Origin: Jeotgalibaca arthritidis | GTDB taxonomy: Bacteria > Bacillota > Bacilli > Lactobacillales > Aerococcaceae | Reading direction: 5' to 3' | DNA: 64,000 nucleotides | Assembly: GCF_011100465.1 (NCBI RefSeq) | Contig: NZ_CP049740.1 | Span: 2,100,001-2,164,000 of the forward strand | Position numbers and translations under genes: made by a program | The notes under the pieces: generated by a model | What the model was told of the DNA's origin: nothing | Seen by the model: the letters and a program-made list of their open reading frames with translations, nothing else | Databases searched by the model: none | Part shown: positions 9,009 through 20,182 of the stretch, piece by piece | Numbering within the stretch: the stretch's first letter is position 1 | Layout: each line of letters starts with the position of its first letter

Positions 9009-10055
9009 ATGTTAACGGAAAGACAGTTGATGATATTAAACCAAATTATTAAGCATTATATTGAGTACGGTGAACCAATGGGGTCCAAAACCTTATTGAG
9101 CGAGACTAATTTATCGGTGTCGCCTGCGACCATTCGTAACGAAATGATGCGCATTGAAGAATTAGGTTTTCTTAAAAAAACACATGCCTCTTCTGGACGT
9201 ATACCATCCATTTTAGGCTATCGTCATTATGTTGATTATTTACTTCAGCAAGGGTTGGATAGTTCTTCCGAAGAAAAAATGAGGAAAAAAATCCAACAGT
9301 CCATACACTCGCCTTATCAAGAAGCACAAGAAATGGTTGAAAAGTCAGCCCGTATGCTCTCTTATTTGACGAACTACACTGCTCTAAGCATTGGTCCCGA
9401 GAAGATTAACAGTAAGTTAACTGGTTTTCGACTTGTACCGGTAACGAGCGGACAGTACATGGCAATCTTGGTGACTGATAAAGGTTACATTGAAAGTAAA
9501 ATGTTTTCTTTAGGTCGAAACTTTGATTCCAGCAAATTGGAAAAAATCGTTACTATTTTTAACGATGAGTTAACTGGTCTAGCCTTAAGCGAGGTTTACA
9601 AAAAACTTCAAACGGATATTCCAGCTTTAATCACCAAATATGTCGATTATGAATTAGATTTGTTTGCCATTTTTAAAGACATTATTTCTAAAATGGACAA
9701 TGATCGCGTTTATGTCGGCGGAGAAATGAATCTCCTTAACTATTTTGACTTTGATCAATTGCAAGACCGTGAAAAAGTCAAATCCCTCTATTCATTAATT
9801 CATGAGAGTAGTGAGCTTCGACCATTGTTGTTGACTGATTCAAATCGCATCAGTGTTCGAATTGGTACAGAAATGAATAATGAATTGTTGGACAATTTAA
9901 GTTTAATTACGGCAACCTATAGTGCTGGTAAGCGTGGTACAGGAATGATCGCCTTACTTGGCCCCACTAACATGCCATATGATGAAATTATTAGAATTAT
10001 GCGTGTGACAAGTGATGAATTATCAGACAGCATGCAGCAATTCTATGAAGAATAG
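9009..10055 (+). CDS. hrcA: Heat-inducible transcription repressor HrcA
   Basis: Represses class I heat-shock genes by binding CIRCE; activity depends on GroEL in characterised species. The 348 residues start with a winged-helix domain (LTERQLMILNQIIKHYIEYGEPMGSKTL split around residue 20; SPATIRNEMMRIEELGFL near 38-55). A GAF-like dimerisation region follows, ending at GMIALLGPTNMPYDEIIRIM. The start at 9009 follows GAGGTG. First gene of hrcA-grpE-dnaK-dnaJ and autoregulated through the upstream CIRCE. Confidence 0.97.
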   Translation: MLTERQLMILNQIIKHYIEYGEPMGSKTLLSETNLSVSPATIRNEMMRIEELGFLKKTHASSGRIPSILGYRHYVDYLLQQGLDSSSEEKMRKKIQQSIHSPYQEAQEMVEKSARMLSYLTNYTALSIGPEKINSKLTGFRLVPVTSGQYMAILVTDKGYIESKMFSLGRNFDSSKLEKIVTIFNDELTGLALSEVYKKLQTDIPALITKYVDYELDLFAIFKDIISKMDNDRVYVGGEMNLLNYFDFDQLQDREKVKSLYSLIHESSELRPLLLTDSNRISVRIGTEMNNELLDNLSLITATYSAGKRGTGMIALLGPTNMPYDEIIRIMRVTSDELSDSMQQFYEE

Positions 10056-10070
10056 CAAAGGAGAATCGTC

Positions 10071-10592
10071 GTGGAAGAAAAAGATAATCTAACTGAAAAC
10101 GAAGACGTATCTGTTGATCAAACAGTTGCAGAAGAGACTATATCTGAGGTTGATAAACTAGCTGAAGAATTGGAACAATTGCAAGATCGCTATTTACGCG
10201 TTCAAGCAGAGTTAGCTAACATTCAAAAACGTAATGCTAAAGAAAGACAAGATGCTGCGAAATTCCGTTCACAATCTTTAGCTACAGAATTATTAGCGGT
10301 TGTTGATAATTTAGAACGTGCTTTAGAGATTGAAGTAGAAGGCGATCAAGCCCTAAACTTCAAAAAAGGCGTGGAAATGGTTTATAACTCAATGCTAGAA
10401 GCATTAAAGAGTGAAGGGGTAGAAATCATTGATCCAATGAATGAGCCTTTCGACCCGAATTTCCATATGTCCATTCAGGTTCAAGAACCTGAAGAAGGAC
10501 AAGAAGCGGATACTGTCGTAGCAGTTGTCCAAAAAGGCTATCGTTTAAAAGAGCGTGTACTTAGACCAGCAATGGTTGTTGTCGCGCAATAA
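10071..10592 (+). CDS. grpE: Nucleotide exchange factor GrpE
   Basis: Co-chaperone that releases ADP from DnaK. Of 173 residues, an acidic disordered start (1-30) leads into a long coiled coil (about 30-75, ELEQLQDRYLRVQAELANIQ) and a beta-domain ending EGVEIIDPMNEPFDPNFH and GYRLKERVLRPAMVVV, the GrpE signature. The start is GTG at 10071 with AAAGGAG before it; no in-frame ATG gives a better fit. It is 15 bp after hrcA. Confidence 0.97.
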   Translation: MEEKDNLTENEDVSVDQTVAEETISEVDKLAEELEQLQDRYLRVQAELANIQKRNAKERQDAAKFRSQSLATELLAVVDNLERALEIEVEGDQALNFKKGVEMVYNSMLEALKSEGVEIIDPMNEPFDPNFHMSIQVQEPEEGQEADTVVAVVQKGYRLKERVLRPAMVVVAQ

Positions 10593-10615
10593 TAACCAAT
10601 AAAATTTTAAATTAG

Positions 10616-12466
<1,851 letters not shown>

Positions 12467-12497
12467 TAAAGTCAACGGTTCTTATTGGTGAGCTTAT

Positions 12498-12530
12498 AAC
12501 ACGTACAGATCGATTTGGTCTGTACGTGTT
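12498..12530 (+). terminator. Hairpin between dnaK and dnaJ (partial terminator or processing stem)
   Basis: A perfect 12-bp stem (12498-12509 with 12519-12530) and 9-base loop sit 31 bp after dnaK. Only a poor T tract follows (TGATTGATTGGG), so full termination is doubtful. It may protect the dnaK mRNA 3' end or reduce dnaJ transcription. The rest of the 193-bp gap holds a small CGGAA/TTCCG hairpin near 12617 and no clear promoter. Confidence 0.55.
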
Positions 12531-12659
12531 TGATTGATTGGGTTGCCAAAACTCTTGAGCGACTATGAAACACGGACAGCTTTCTTGCTGATATAGAGTA
12601 AATAATGAAATATGTGCGGAATTGCTTCCGTATCATGGTGATCTAATGGAGGAAATATA

Positions 12660-13823
12660 ATGGCGAAAAGAGACTATTATGAAGTATTGGGCGTTTCAAA
12701 AACAGCCTCAGACGATGAAATAAAAAAAGCCTATCGAAAACTTTCAAAAAAATATCATCCCGATATCAATAAAGCAGAAGATGCTGCTGATAAATTTAAA
12801 GAAGTTTCAGAAGCATATGAAGTCTTGAGTGACTCTCAAAAACGTGCTGCTTACGATCAGTATGGTCATGCTAGCACAGATCCTAACTTTGGTTCAGGCT
12901 TTGGTGGTGGCGGCTTTGGCGGTGGTGGTTTCGGTGGTTTTACAGGCGGTTTTGATGATATCTTTGATACTTTCTTTGGTGGCGGCGGTCGTTCTCGCAA
13001 TTACAACGCACCACGTCAAGGGGCAGATTTGCAATACCGTCTGCATTTGAAATTTGAAGAAGCTATTTTTGGTAAAGAAGAAACAATCCGTTATGCGCGT
13101 GAAGAAGAATGTAAAACCTGTACCGGTAGCGGTGCAAAACCTGGAACAACACCAAAAACGTGTTCAAAATGTCACGGAGCAGGTGCTGTACAAGTGGAAC
13201 GCAATACACCGTTTGGACGTGTCATGCAACAAGCAGTTTGTGATGTTTGTCAAGGATCAGGAAAAGAAATCGTTGATAAGTGTCACGACTGTCACGGCAA
13301 AGGACACGTTGAAAAAGAACACAGTGTGAATGTAACGATTCCAGCTGGAGTGGAAGATGGACAACAATTACGTCTTGCTGGGCAAGGTGAAGTTGGTTCA
13401 AATGGTGGGCCATATGGAGACTTGTATGTGGTATTCTCTGTTGAAGAGAGCGACATTTTTGACCGAGATGGTGCAGAAATCTATTACGTTCTGCCAATTT
13501 CATTTGTTCAAGCGACACTTGGAACAGAAATTGAAGTTCCAACTGTTCATGGTAATGTGAAGTTGAAAATACCAGCAGGTACACAAACTGCTACAAACTT
13601 CCGCTTAAGAGGCAAGGGTGCACCTCGCCTAAGAGGTACGGGGAATGGTGATCAACATGTGAAAGTTAGCATTGTGACACCTAAGAACTTGAATGAGCAG
13701 CAAAGAGAAGCCTTGCATGCCTTCGCTGAAGCAAGCGGCGAGAGTATAACAGGTGACGAAGGCGGTTTTTTCAATAAAATGAAAGATGCCTTTAACTTTG
13801 ATTCTAAAGGTAAAAAGAAATAG
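12660..13823 (+). CDS. dnaJ: Chaperone DnaJ (Hsp40)
   Basis: Stimulates DnaK ATPase and delivers substrates. The 387 residues have the J domain with HPD at 33-35, a Gly/Phe-rich region (about 74-115, including short GGGFGG runs), and four zinc-binding repeats ([32 protein letters not shown]). Two beta-barrel substrate domains follow. The start has GGAGGAAATATA before it. It is separated from dnaK by a hairpin, so it may be expressed at a lower level than dnaK. Confidence 0.97.
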   Translation: MAKRDYYEVLGVSKTASDDEIKKAYRKLSKKYHPDINKAEDAADKFKEVSEAYEVLSDSQKRAAYDQYGHASTDPNFGSGFGGGGFGGGGFGGFTGGFDDIFDTFFGGGGRSRNYNAPRQGADLQYRLHLKFEEAIFGKEETIRYAREEECKTCTGSGAKPGTTPKTCSKCHGAGAVQVERNTPFGRVMQQAVCDVCQGSGKEIVDKCHDCHGKGHVEKEHSVNVTIPAGVEDGQQLRLAGQGEVGSNGGPYGDLYVVFSVEESDIFDRDGAEIYYVLPISFVQATLGTEIEVPTVHGNVKLKIPAGTQTATNFRLRGKGAPRLRGTGNGDQHVKVSIVTPKNLNEQQREALHAFAEASGESITGDEGGFFNKMKDAFNFDSKGKKK

Positions 13824-13829
13824 CGATAG

Positions 13830-13863
13830 AAAAGCACTTTAGAGTTTATCTAGAGTGCTTTTT
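13830..13863 (+). terminator. Intrinsic terminator after dnaJ
   Basis: A 14-bp stem with one G-U pair (13830-13843 with 13849-13862) ends in a T run and closes the hrcA operon. Confidence 0.88.
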
Positions 13864-13922
13864 ATCTGGGTAAGAATGCCATTAAAAACAGCTATGAAGA
13901 TGGTTTCTTAGCCTATAGTAAC

Positions 13923-13951
13923 TTGTTACTTTGCTTGATACTTGATATAAT
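13923..13951 (+). promoter_or_regulatory. Sigma-A promoter of lepA
   Basis: TTGTTA at 13923-13928, a 17-bp spacer and a perfect TATAAT at 13946-13951, 40 bp before the chosen lepA start. Confidence 0.75.
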
Positions 13952-13990
13952 CGTAAGGTATATAGTTTGAAGAAGAGAGTGAGTAGTTCA

Positions 13991-15814
13991 ATGGACTTAG
14001 AGAAAATGAAAGAACGTCAAAGAAAAATTAGAAACTTTTCTATTATAGCCCATATTGACCATGGGAAATCAACATTAGCAGATCGCATTTTGCAGGCTAC
14101 TAATACTGTTGCTGATAGAGAGATGCAACAGCAACTCTTAGATTCAATGGATCTAGAACGTGAACGTGGTATTACGATTAAATTGAATGCTGTCGAATTA
14201 ACTTATGAAGCGAATGATGGGGAAGAGTATATCTTCCACTTAATCGACACACCCGGACACGTCGACTTTACTTATGAAGTATCCCGTAGTTTAGCTGCCT
14301 GTGAAGGGGCTATTTTAGTTGTCGATGCAGCACAAGGTGTAGAAGCGCAAACACTAGCAAACGTTTATTTAGCAATTGATAATGATCTTGAAATTGTACC
14401 CGTTATTAATAAAATTGACTTGCCAGCTGCTGATCCAGAACGTGTTAGAGCAGAAGTTGAAGATGTTGTTGGTATTGATGCTAGCGAAGCAGTTTTAGCA
14501 AGTGCTAAAGCAGGAATTGGTATTGATGAGTTACTAGAACAAATTGTAGAAAAAATTCCAGCGCCAGCTGGTGATTTAGAAGAACCATTACAAGCTTTGA
14601 TTTTTGACTCGGCTTATGATCCATACCGCGGTGTTGTATTGAACGTCCGTGTTAAGAATGGTGTCTTACGTCCCGGTGATAAAATTCGCATGATGTCAAA
14701 TGGAAAAGAATTTGACGTAACAGAAGTAGGGATTTTCTCTCCTAAACCAATTAGCCGTGATTATTTAATGGTTGGTGATGTGGGTTATGTAACAGCCAGC
14801 ATTAAAACCATTCAAAATGCACGTGTAGGGGATACCATTACATTGGCAGACAATCCAGCCTCAGAAGCACTAGATGGCTACCGTAAGTTAAATCCAATGG
14901 TTTACTGTGGGATTTACCCAGTTGATTCGTCTGACTTTAATGATTTACGTGAAGCACTAGAGAAGCTTCAATTAAATGACGCGTCCTTACAATTTGAGGC
15001 AGAATCATCTCAGGCGTTAGGCTTTGGATTCCGTACTGGTTTCCTAGGAATGCTTCATATGGATGTTATTCAAGAACGTCTTGAGCGTGAATTTGATTTA
15101 GCGATTATTACGACTGCACCATCCGTTATTTATAATGTTAACCGTACAGATGGCACAAGTATTCAAATTGATAACCCATCTGAATTACCGGATGCAACAG
15201 AAATTGAAAGTATTGAAGAGCCTTATGTAAAAGCAAATATCATGGTTCCAAATGACTATGTTGGAGCTGTTATGGAAATTGCTCAACGTAAACGTGGTAA
15301 CTTTATGACCATGGAATATTTGAATGACAACCGTGTGAATGTCGTTTATGAAATTCCATTGGCAGAAATTATTTTTGATTTCTTTGATCAATTGAAATCG
15401 AGCACCAAAGGTTATGCGTCGCTTGATTACGAAATGATTGGTTACCAACCAAGCCGCCTTGTGAAGATGGATATCTTATTAAATGGCGAAGTTGTGGATG
15501 CCTTGAGTACCATTATCCACCGCGATTTTGCTTATAACCGTGGCCGTACGATTACTGAAAAGTTAAGAGAGATTATTCCACGTCAACAGTTTGAGGTACC
15601 TATTCAAGCAGCGATTGGACATAAAATTCTTGCTCGTACAACCATTAAAGCATTGCGTAAGAACGTTCTTGCGAAATGTTACGGTGGTGACGTTTCTCGT
15701 AAGCGTAAATTACTAGAGAAACAAAAAGAAGGTAAGAAACGAATGAAACAAGTCGGAAACGTTGAAGTACCACAAGAGGCATTCATGACGGTTCTGAAGA
15801 TGGATGAAGATTAG
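13991..15814 (+). CDS. lepA: Elongation factor 4 (LepA), ribosome-associated GTPase
   Basis: Translational GTPase that acts on stalled or misadjusted ribosomes. The 607 residues carry G1 AHIDHGKST, the effector threonine in RERGITIK, G3 DTPGHVDF, G4 NKIDLP, then EF-G-like domains II, III and V and the LepA-specific C-terminal domain ([18 protein letters not shown], ending [16 protein letters not shown]). The open frame can extend to a TTG at 13967, but the ATG at 13991 is preferred from family N-termini ([19 protein letters not shown]). The ribosome-binding site is weak (GAGAGTGAG). Confidence 0.96.
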   Translation: MDLEKMKERQRKIRNFSIIAHIDHGKSTLADRILQATNTVADREMQQQLLDSMDLERERGITIKLNAVELTYEANDGEEYIFHLIDTPGHVDFTYEVSRSLAACEGAILVVDAAQGVEAQTLANVYLAIDNDLEIVPVINKIDLPAADPERVRAEVEDVVGIDASEAVLASAKAGIGIDELLEQIVEKIPAPAGDLEEPLQALIFDSAYDPYRGVVLNVRVKNGVLRPGDKIRMMSNGKEFDVTEVGIFSPKPISRDYLMVGDVGYVTASIKTIQNARVGDTITLADNPASEALDGYRKLNPMVYCGIYPVDSSDFNDLREALEKLQLNDASLQFEAESSQALGFGFRTGFLGMLHMDVIQERLEREFDLAIITTAPSVIYNVNRTDGTSIQIDNPSELPDATEIESIEEPYVKANIMVPNDYVGAVMEIAQRKRGNFMTMEYLNDNRVNVVYEIPLAEIIFDFFDQLKSSTKGYASLDYEMIGYQPSRLVKMDILLNGEVVDALSTIIHRDFAYNRGRTITEKLREIIPRQQFEVPIQAAIGHKILARTTIKALRKNVLAKCYGGDVSRKRKLLEKQKEGKKRMKQVGNVEVPQEAFMTVLKMDED

Positions 15815-15854
15815 AAGCTTGATCTATTAGTACCTAATAAGTATAAAAAATTAA

Positions 15855-15894
15855 AGAGAGACTCGGTCCTACTGCGACCAAGTCTCTCTTTTTT
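15855..15894 (+). terminator. Intrinsic terminator after lepA
   Basis: A 14-bp stem with one C-A mismatch (15855-15868 with 15876-15889) and a T run to 15894. Confidence 0.88.
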
Positions 15895-15980
15895 ATTAAA
15901 GTGAGCGATACAGACCTATTTTGACGGCTGTAACGCTCATCTAGACACACAACTTAACGAGTGGTACAAAAGGATAGAAC
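15895..15980 (+). other. Gap between two successive terminators; possible small transcript
   Basis: The 317-bp space 15815-16131 has no gene. This stretch lies after the lepA terminator and before a second, independent terminator. It has no open frame with a ribosome-binding site. A TTGACG near 15919 has no convincing -10. It could encode a short RNA or be the trace of a lost gene; I cannot tell. Confidence 0.3.
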
Positions 15981-16023
15981 GAATCCCTAGCCCGCATATT
16001 CAGCGAGTTAGGGATTCTTTTTG
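15981..16023 (+). terminator. Second intrinsic terminator in the lepA-nfeD gap
   Basis: Arms 15981-15991 and 16007-16017 (11 bp, one G-U) with an inner CGC/GCG pairing and a T tract to 16023. No gene directly upstream accounts for it. Confidence 0.82.
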
Positions 16024-16037
16024 TCTGTTTTGTGAAG

Positions 16038-16062
16038 AATAGTAAAATTATATTTTACTATT
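16038..16062 (+). promoter_or_regulatory. Perfect 25-bp palindrome overlapping the nfeD-floT promoter
   Basis: Perfect 11-bp arms, AATAGTAAAAT and ATTTTACTATT, around TAT. The right arm contains the -35 element of the promoter at 16054-16082, so a protein bound here would block or recruit RNA polymerase. The motif is not CIRCE, a PurBox or a Rex site. The regulator is unknown. Confidence 0.6.
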
Positions 16063-16082
16063 GTCTGAAAAAAGCGTACAAT
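16054..16082 (+). promoter_or_regulatory. Promoter of the nfeD-flotillin pair
   Basis: TTTACT at 16054-16059, 17 bp, then TACAAT at 16077-16082. This is about 45 bp before the TTG start. Confidence 0.6.
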
Positions 16083-16131
16083 TAAATTGTAGGATAAAAA
16101 AGCAATATCAAAGGAGAAAGGAGAGGTTTGC

Positions 16132-16698
16132 TTGTCTGCGTTATTTGAATCGATGACCTTAGCGACTGGATTAATGGCAACAGGCATTATAGGTGCACTG
16201 ATTTGTATTCCCGTTAAAGATATTATTTCTATTGATTTCTACGATATTTGCGATTTGTTTATCAGTCTATTTTTTGTTGGTCTTATTTCAACAAAGTTTA
16301 GTATGGAGTCATCTCATCAGACGCTACTATTAATCGCTCTATTTTTAGCGATTTCGTTAGTGATCATTTTGATTAAGCTGTTTGTCTTTGTTCCTTTTCA
16401 AGCGAAAGCTGAAACTAATGCTCTCTTATCTCGCAAAGACTACATTGGTGAAAAAGGGAGAGTCACCGTTACCATTAATCTCGATACAGTGGGTGAAGTG
16501 GTGCTGTATACTATCTTTGGTAATGTACCAATGACAGCCAAAATCTATCAATCATCGGATGATGATTCACCTCTTCGTATTGCAACAGGGGAACAGATTC
16601 GTGTGATGGATATTGATGGTGCTATTGTTTATGTAACACCTTATGAAGAAGACTTATTTTTACCCCCATTAGAAAGTCATTGGGGAAAAATAAAATAA
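16132..16698 (+). CDS. NfeD-like membrane protein (flotillin partner)
   Basis: A 188-residue protein with three predicted membrane helices in the first 95 residues (about 12-28, 38-55 and 62-85). A beta-rich soluble domain follows (GRVTVTINLDTVGEVVLYT ... GEQIRVMDIDGAIVYVTPYE) that resembles the OB-fold C-terminal domain of NfeD proteins. The start is TTG at 16132, fixed by GGAGAGG at 16120-16126; an ATG 21 bp later lacks a ribosome-binding site. It lies 24 bp before a flotillin gene, like the yuaF-yuaG order in Bacillus. Family assignment is from architecture and context rather than a strong motif. Confidence 0.8.
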   Translation: MSALFESMTLATGLMATGIIGALICIPVKDIISIDFYDICDLFISLFFVGLISTKFSMESSHQTLLLIALFLAISLVIILIKLFVFVPFQAKAETNALLSRKDYIGEKGRVTVTINLDTVGEVVLYTIFGNVPMTAKIYQSSDDDSPLRIATGEQIRVMDIDGAIVYVTPYEEDLFLPPLESHWGKIK

Positions 16699-16722
16699 AA
16701 AAGAAAAGAAAGGTGATATTGA

Positions 16723-18249
16723 ATGGAAGATTTATTTATTTGGATTGGTTTAGCTGCTATTGTTATTGTATTTTTAGTAGCCATTATTGGTCGTTATGTG
16801 ACAGTTTCTCCTGATACAGCTTTAATTGTCAGTGGGAGCTTCTTGGGGAATGGCACAAATGTCTTCACCGATAAAGAAAATAATAAAATGAAAATTGTAC
16901 GTGGAGGTGGGACATTCTTATGGCCTATATTCCAAGAAGGTAAACGTCTCTCTTTAATGTCTAGTAAGTTAGAAGTAGGCGCTAGCGAAGTTTATACCAA
17001 ACAAGGTGTTCCTATTTCTGCTACAGGTACTGTTATTATCAAAATTGGCTCTTCTGTAGAAGAAATCGCTACAGCTGCTGAACAATACTTAGGTAAGGAA
17101 ACACACGAATTAGAAGAGGAAGCACAAGAAGTATTGGAAGGACACTTACGAGCAATTCTTGGTAGTTTAACGGTTGAAGAAATTTACCGTGAACGTGATG
17201 AATTTGGGGCTCAAGTTCAACAAGTAGCATCACACGATTTAGAAAAAATGGGCTTGAAGATTGTATCCTTTACCATTAAAGATGTAGCTGATTCGAATGG
17301 TTATTTAGAAAGTTTGGGACGCCCTCAAATTGCGGAAGCAAAGAAAAATGCTGAAATTGCTGAGGCTGAAGCTGAAAAGACAACCATTATTCAAAAAGCA
17401 GATGCGATGAAACAAGCAAGAGAAGCTGAAAACAGCCGAGCAAGTGAAATTGCCTTATCTGAAAAAGACAAGCAATTAAAACTAGCAGAATACAAAAAAG
17501 AGCAAGATGTTCAACAAGCGATTGCGGACCGTGCTTATGAGCTACAAGAAGCAGACTTGAAAAAACAATTAGTTGAAAAACAAAAAGAAATTGAATTAGT
17601 AGACCGTCGTAAACAAATCGAAATTGAAACAGAAGAAGTTCTTTTGGCAGCTAAGAAGTTAGAAGCTGAGGTTGAAAAATCTGCAGATGCCAAACGTTAT
17701 GCAGATGTTCAACGTGCCGAAGCGGACAAACAAAAACGGATTTTAGATGCGGAAGCATCAGCTAAAGAAATTGAATTAAATGCGCAAGCCGAAGCTGAAA
17801 GTATTTCCAAAGTTGGACGCGCTAAAGCGGAAGCAGAATCCTTAAACATTGCTGAGATTGGTCGTGCCAAAGCTGAGGCAGCACAAAAACTAGCTGAAGC
17901 CTATAAAGAATACGGACAACAAGCCATTATGTTAGAGCTACTAAAAGTTTACCCAGAAATTGTGAAACACGCTGCGGAACCCATCAGTAATATTGATAAG
18001 ATAACCATTATTGATGGCGGTGAAGGTAAGGGCGTTTCACAAGTGAGTGGCTATACGACTCGAACATTAGCAAGTATCCAAGAATCATTGAAGGAAACGT
18101 TAGGATTAGATGTTTCAGAGTTGATTAATAGCTATGTTGGCAACCACAATGTTGGGTCAAAGTTGAGTGAATTGAATGAAACACTTCAAACACAACCAGA
18201 CCTACATACCGATTCAGAACCTGTTAAAACAGAAGTAGAGAGTTTATAA
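16723..18249 (+). CDS. floT: Flotillin-like membrane scaffold protein
   Basis: A 508-residue SPFH-domain protein. One N-terminal membrane segment (about 5-23) is followed by the SPFH domain (VPISATGTVIIKIGSS ... GSLTVEEIYRERDEFG). A long Ala/Glu-rich coiled coil spans about 205-400, with repeated AEAEK and GRAKAEAE blocks, and a C-terminal region contains IDGGEGKGV. Flotillins organise membrane microdomains and affect fluidity and protein complexes. It is co-transcribed with the NfeD-like gene upstream. The Glu/Ala repeats keep frame and show no break. Confidence 0.93.
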   Translation: MEDLFIWIGLAAIVIVFLVAIIGRYVTVSPDTALIVSGSFLGNGTNVFTDKENNKMKIVRGGGTFLWPIFQEGKRLSLMSSKLEVGASEVYTKQGVPISATGTVIIKIGSSVEEIATAAEQYLGKETHELEEEAQEVLEGHLRAILGSLTVEEIYRERDEFGAQVQQVASHDLEKMGLKIVSFTIKDVADSNGYLESLGRPQIAEAKKNAEIAEAEAEKTTIIQKADAMKQAREAENSRASEIALSEKDKQLKLAEYKKEQDVQQAIADRAYELQEADLKKQLVEKQKEIELVDRRKQIEIETEEVLLAAKKLEAEVEKSADAKRYADVQRAEADKQKRILDAEASAKEIELNAQAEAESISKVGRAKAEAESLNIAEIGRAKAEAAQKLAEAYKEYGQQAIMLELLKVYPEIVKHAAEPISNIDKITIIDGGEGKGVSQVSGYTTRTLASIQESLKETLGLDVSELINSYVGNHNVGSKLSELNETLQTQPDLHTDSEPVKTEVESL

Positions 18250-18269
18250 TAATTAACCATTTAAGGAAG

Positions 18270-18297
18270 AGGCTAGTAAAAAATCTAGCCTTTTTTT
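18270..18297 (+). terminator. Intrinsic terminator after floT
   Basis: A 7-bp stem AGGCTAG/CTAGCCT with an 8-base A-rich loop and a seven-T tail. Confidence 0.87.
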
Positions 18298-18325
18298 GTT
18301 TTAATCATATTTAATCACTTTTCAT

Positions 18326-18369
18326 ATTAACGAACAATAAATAAAACATTTTTATAAAAGTTTGTTTTT
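18326..18369 (+). promoter_or_regulatory. PurR operator (two PurBoxes) upstream of purE
   Basis: Box 1 (18326-18338) reads ATTAACGAACAAT, one mismatch from the Lactococcus/Bacillus PurBox AWWWCCGAACWWT. Box 2 (18357-18369) is an inverted, weaker copy centred on GTTTG. The boxes are 18 nt apart and sit just before the promoter. A 17-base segment (18330-18346) is identical to 20143-20159 before purS. Confidence 0.78.
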
Positions 18370-18372
18370 AAA

Positions 18373-18401
18373 TGGAAAAAGAACAATTAATATGCTATTC
18401 T
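18373..18401 (+). promoter_or_regulatory. purE promoter
   Basis: TGGAAA at 18373-18378, 17 bp, and TATTCT at 18396-18401 with an extended -10 TG at 18393-18394. Confidence 0.55.
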
Positions 18402-18427
18402 TTCTATGAAAAGGAGTGTTTTAGCGA

Positions 18428-18928
18428 ATGACAGATCATAATCAACCAAGAGTTGCTATCGTTATGGGTAGTAAATCAGATTGGACACAGATGAAAGAAT
18501 GTGCAGACTTACTTGATGAACTTCAAGTTCCCTATACAAAAGCAGTTGTCTCTGCTCACCGCATGCCAGACCAAATGTTTCAGTTTGCAGAAGAGGCCGC
18601 ATCTAAGGGTTATCAGGTCATTATTGCAGGAGCTGGTGGTGCCGCGCATTTACCAGGTATGATTGCTGCCAAAACAAGCTTACCGACCATTGGTGTCCCA
18701 ATAAAATCAAGTACATTAAACGGCATTGATTCATTACTATCAATCGTCCAAATGCCGGGAGGTGTTCCGGTTGCTACTATGGCTATTGGAACAGCTGGAG
18801 CTAAAAATGCAGCTTTATTCGCAGCCAGAATTCTCACTTTAACAGACAAGGACCTTTTAAACCGTTTAACTGACTTTAATAACCAGCAGAAAAAAATGGC
18901 AGAAGAAAGTACGGAGGACCTCTTATGA
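18428..18928 (+). CDS. purE: N5-CAIR mutase PurE
   Basis: Converts N5-carboxyaminoimidazole ribonucleotide to CAIR in purine synthesis. The 166 residues are typical of class I Pur[11 protein letters not shown] binds the substrate phosphate, SAHRMPDQM holds the catalytic His, and [12 protein letters not shown] is the conserved loop. AAGGAG precedes the ATG. Its stop overlaps the purK start by four bases, so the unstable intermediate passes between co-translated partners. Confidence 0.97.
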   Translation: MTDHNQPRVAIVMGSKSDWTQMKECADLLDELQVPYTKAVVSAHRMPDQMFQFAEEAASKGYQVIIAGAGGAAHLPGMIAAKTSLPTIGVPIKSSTLNGIDSLLSIVQMPGGVPVATMAIGTAGAKNAALFAARILTLTDKDLLNRLTDFNNQQKKMAEESTEDLL

Positions 18929-20043
18929 TTAAGATACTAGCTCCTCAATCAACCATTGGTATAATTGGAGCAGGACAGCTAGGTAAAATGCTAGCCCAAT
19001 CTGCCCAAAAATTTGGTTACCAAGTGGCGACTTATGATCCTAATCCTGAGTCATGTGCCTTTGCGGTTTCAAATTGGCATCAAGTCGGAAGTTTTGATGA
19101 TGAAGTAGCACTGTTAGACTTCTGTAAAAAAGTAGACGTTTTGACTTATGAGTTCGAAAATATTAATGGGGAACTCCTAAAAAAGATAGAATCGATAGTT
19201 TCTTTGCCTCAAGGAACGTCGCTTTTGTTACATTCTCAAAATAGGTTAAAAGAGAAAAGTTGGCTAAACAGCATACACATAAAAACAGCTCCTTATTGGG
19301 AAATTAATTCATTAGAAGACCTCAGAGAGGCACTCCTTCAATCCGGTTATCCTGCTGTTTTGAAAACAAACCGCTTTGGCTACGATGGAAAAGGTCAGAT
19401 GGTTATTAAGAGTGCAAGCAATCTAGCTGACTCAAATCTGCTATCATTGGTCAATCAGAACTGTATATTAGAAGGATTCTGTGATTTTATAACAGAGGCA
19501 TCTATTATGGTTGCAAGAGATCAATATGGGCGTATCGAAACATTTCCAATTAGTGAAAATAATCATCAAGATGGGATTTTATTTACAAGTCAGGCTCCAG
19601 CGGATTTTTCGAAAGAAATCACTGATGCAATAACACAATCTGCCCACCAGATTGCTGAAAAAGCGCAATTAGTAGGGGTTTTGGGCATTGAATTTTTTGT
19701 ATTAAATAATCAAGAAGTAGTTGTTAACGAATTAGCTCCGCGTCCTCATAATTCTGGACACTACAGCATTGAAGGTTGCAATGTCTCTCAGTTTGACCAA
19801 CATATTTTAGCAGTTAGCGGTCGCCCTCTGGCGGCTGTATCTTGCTTAGCGGATGCATACATGATTAATCTGTTAGGACAAGATTTAGATTTAATACCGT
19901 CTATCTGGCATGATTATCCAGAAGCACATGTTCATCTTTATCAAAAAGGCGAAGCCAAATACAATCGGAAAATGGGGCATATAACACTCCTTAATGAATC
20001 GGTAGCACATAAACACACATTGACTAGTCGATTTGACCGTTAA
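18925..20043 (+). CDS. purK: N5-carboxyaminoimidazole ribonucleotide synthase PurK
   Basis: ATP-grasp enzyme that carboxylates AIR with bicarbonate. The 372 residues begin [16 protein letters not shown], then TYEFENI, the ATP-grasp segment [23 protein letters not shown] and [19 protein letters not shown], the standard PurK motifs. The stop codon is the first part of a long terminator stem. In bacilli purB and purC would follow; here a terminator and a new PurR operator follow instead. Confidence 0.96.
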   Translation: MIKILAPQSTIGIIGAGQLGKMLAQSAQKFGYQVATYDPNPESCAFAVSNWHQVGSFDDEVALLDFCKKVDVLTYEFENINGELLKKIESIVSLPQGTSLLLHSQNRLKEKSWLNSIHIKTAPYWEINSLEDLREALLQSGYPAVLKTNRFGYDGKGQMVIKSASNLADSNLLSLVNQNCILEGFCDFITEASIMVARDQYGRIETFPISENNHQDGILFTSQAPADFSKEITDAITQSAHQIAEKAQLVGVLGIEFFVLNNQEVVVNELAPRPHNSGHYSIEGCNVSQFDQHILAVSGRPLAAVSCLADAYMINLLGQDLDLIPSIWHDYPEAHVHLYQKGEAKYNRKMGHITLLNESVAHKHTLTSRFDR

Positions 20044-20092
20044 AAGACGAATAAAGCAGATTTAATTTGGAATCTGCTTTATTCGTCTTTTT
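20043..20092 (+). terminator. Strong intrinsic terminator after purK
   Basis: A perfect 20-bp stem (20043-20062 with 20071-20090) with an 8-base loop and short T tail. It separates purEK from purSQLFMNHD transcription. Confidence 0.92.
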
Positions 20093-20138
20093 GTCATTTA
20101 TGGGCTCAAAAAATTAATGTTAAGAATCACAATGAGTA

Positions 20139-20182
20139 AAAAACGAACAATAAATAAAAACAATTAATAAATGTTAGCTAAA
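20139..20182 (+). promoter_or_regulatory. PurR operator (two PurBoxes) upstream of purS
   Basis: Box 1 (20139-20151) is AAAAACGAACAAT, one mismatch from the PurBox. Box 2 (20170-20182) is an inverted copy centred on GTTAG, 10 of 13 consensus positions. The spacing is 18 nt, the same as before purE. No clear -10/-35 pair could be fixed for the purS promoter. Another PurBox-like AAAACGAAT lies near 20235. Confidence 0.72.

Noticed and set aside
13967-13990. TTG start extending LepA by eight residues
   Set aside because: It lacks a ribosome-binding site at proper spacing, and the extra residues are not typical of LepA. ATG 13991 is preferred.
18298-18427. Purine (guanine) riboswitch before purE
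   Set aside because: The leader is too short and AT-rich and lacks the conserved xpt-type loops. PurBoxes explain control better.
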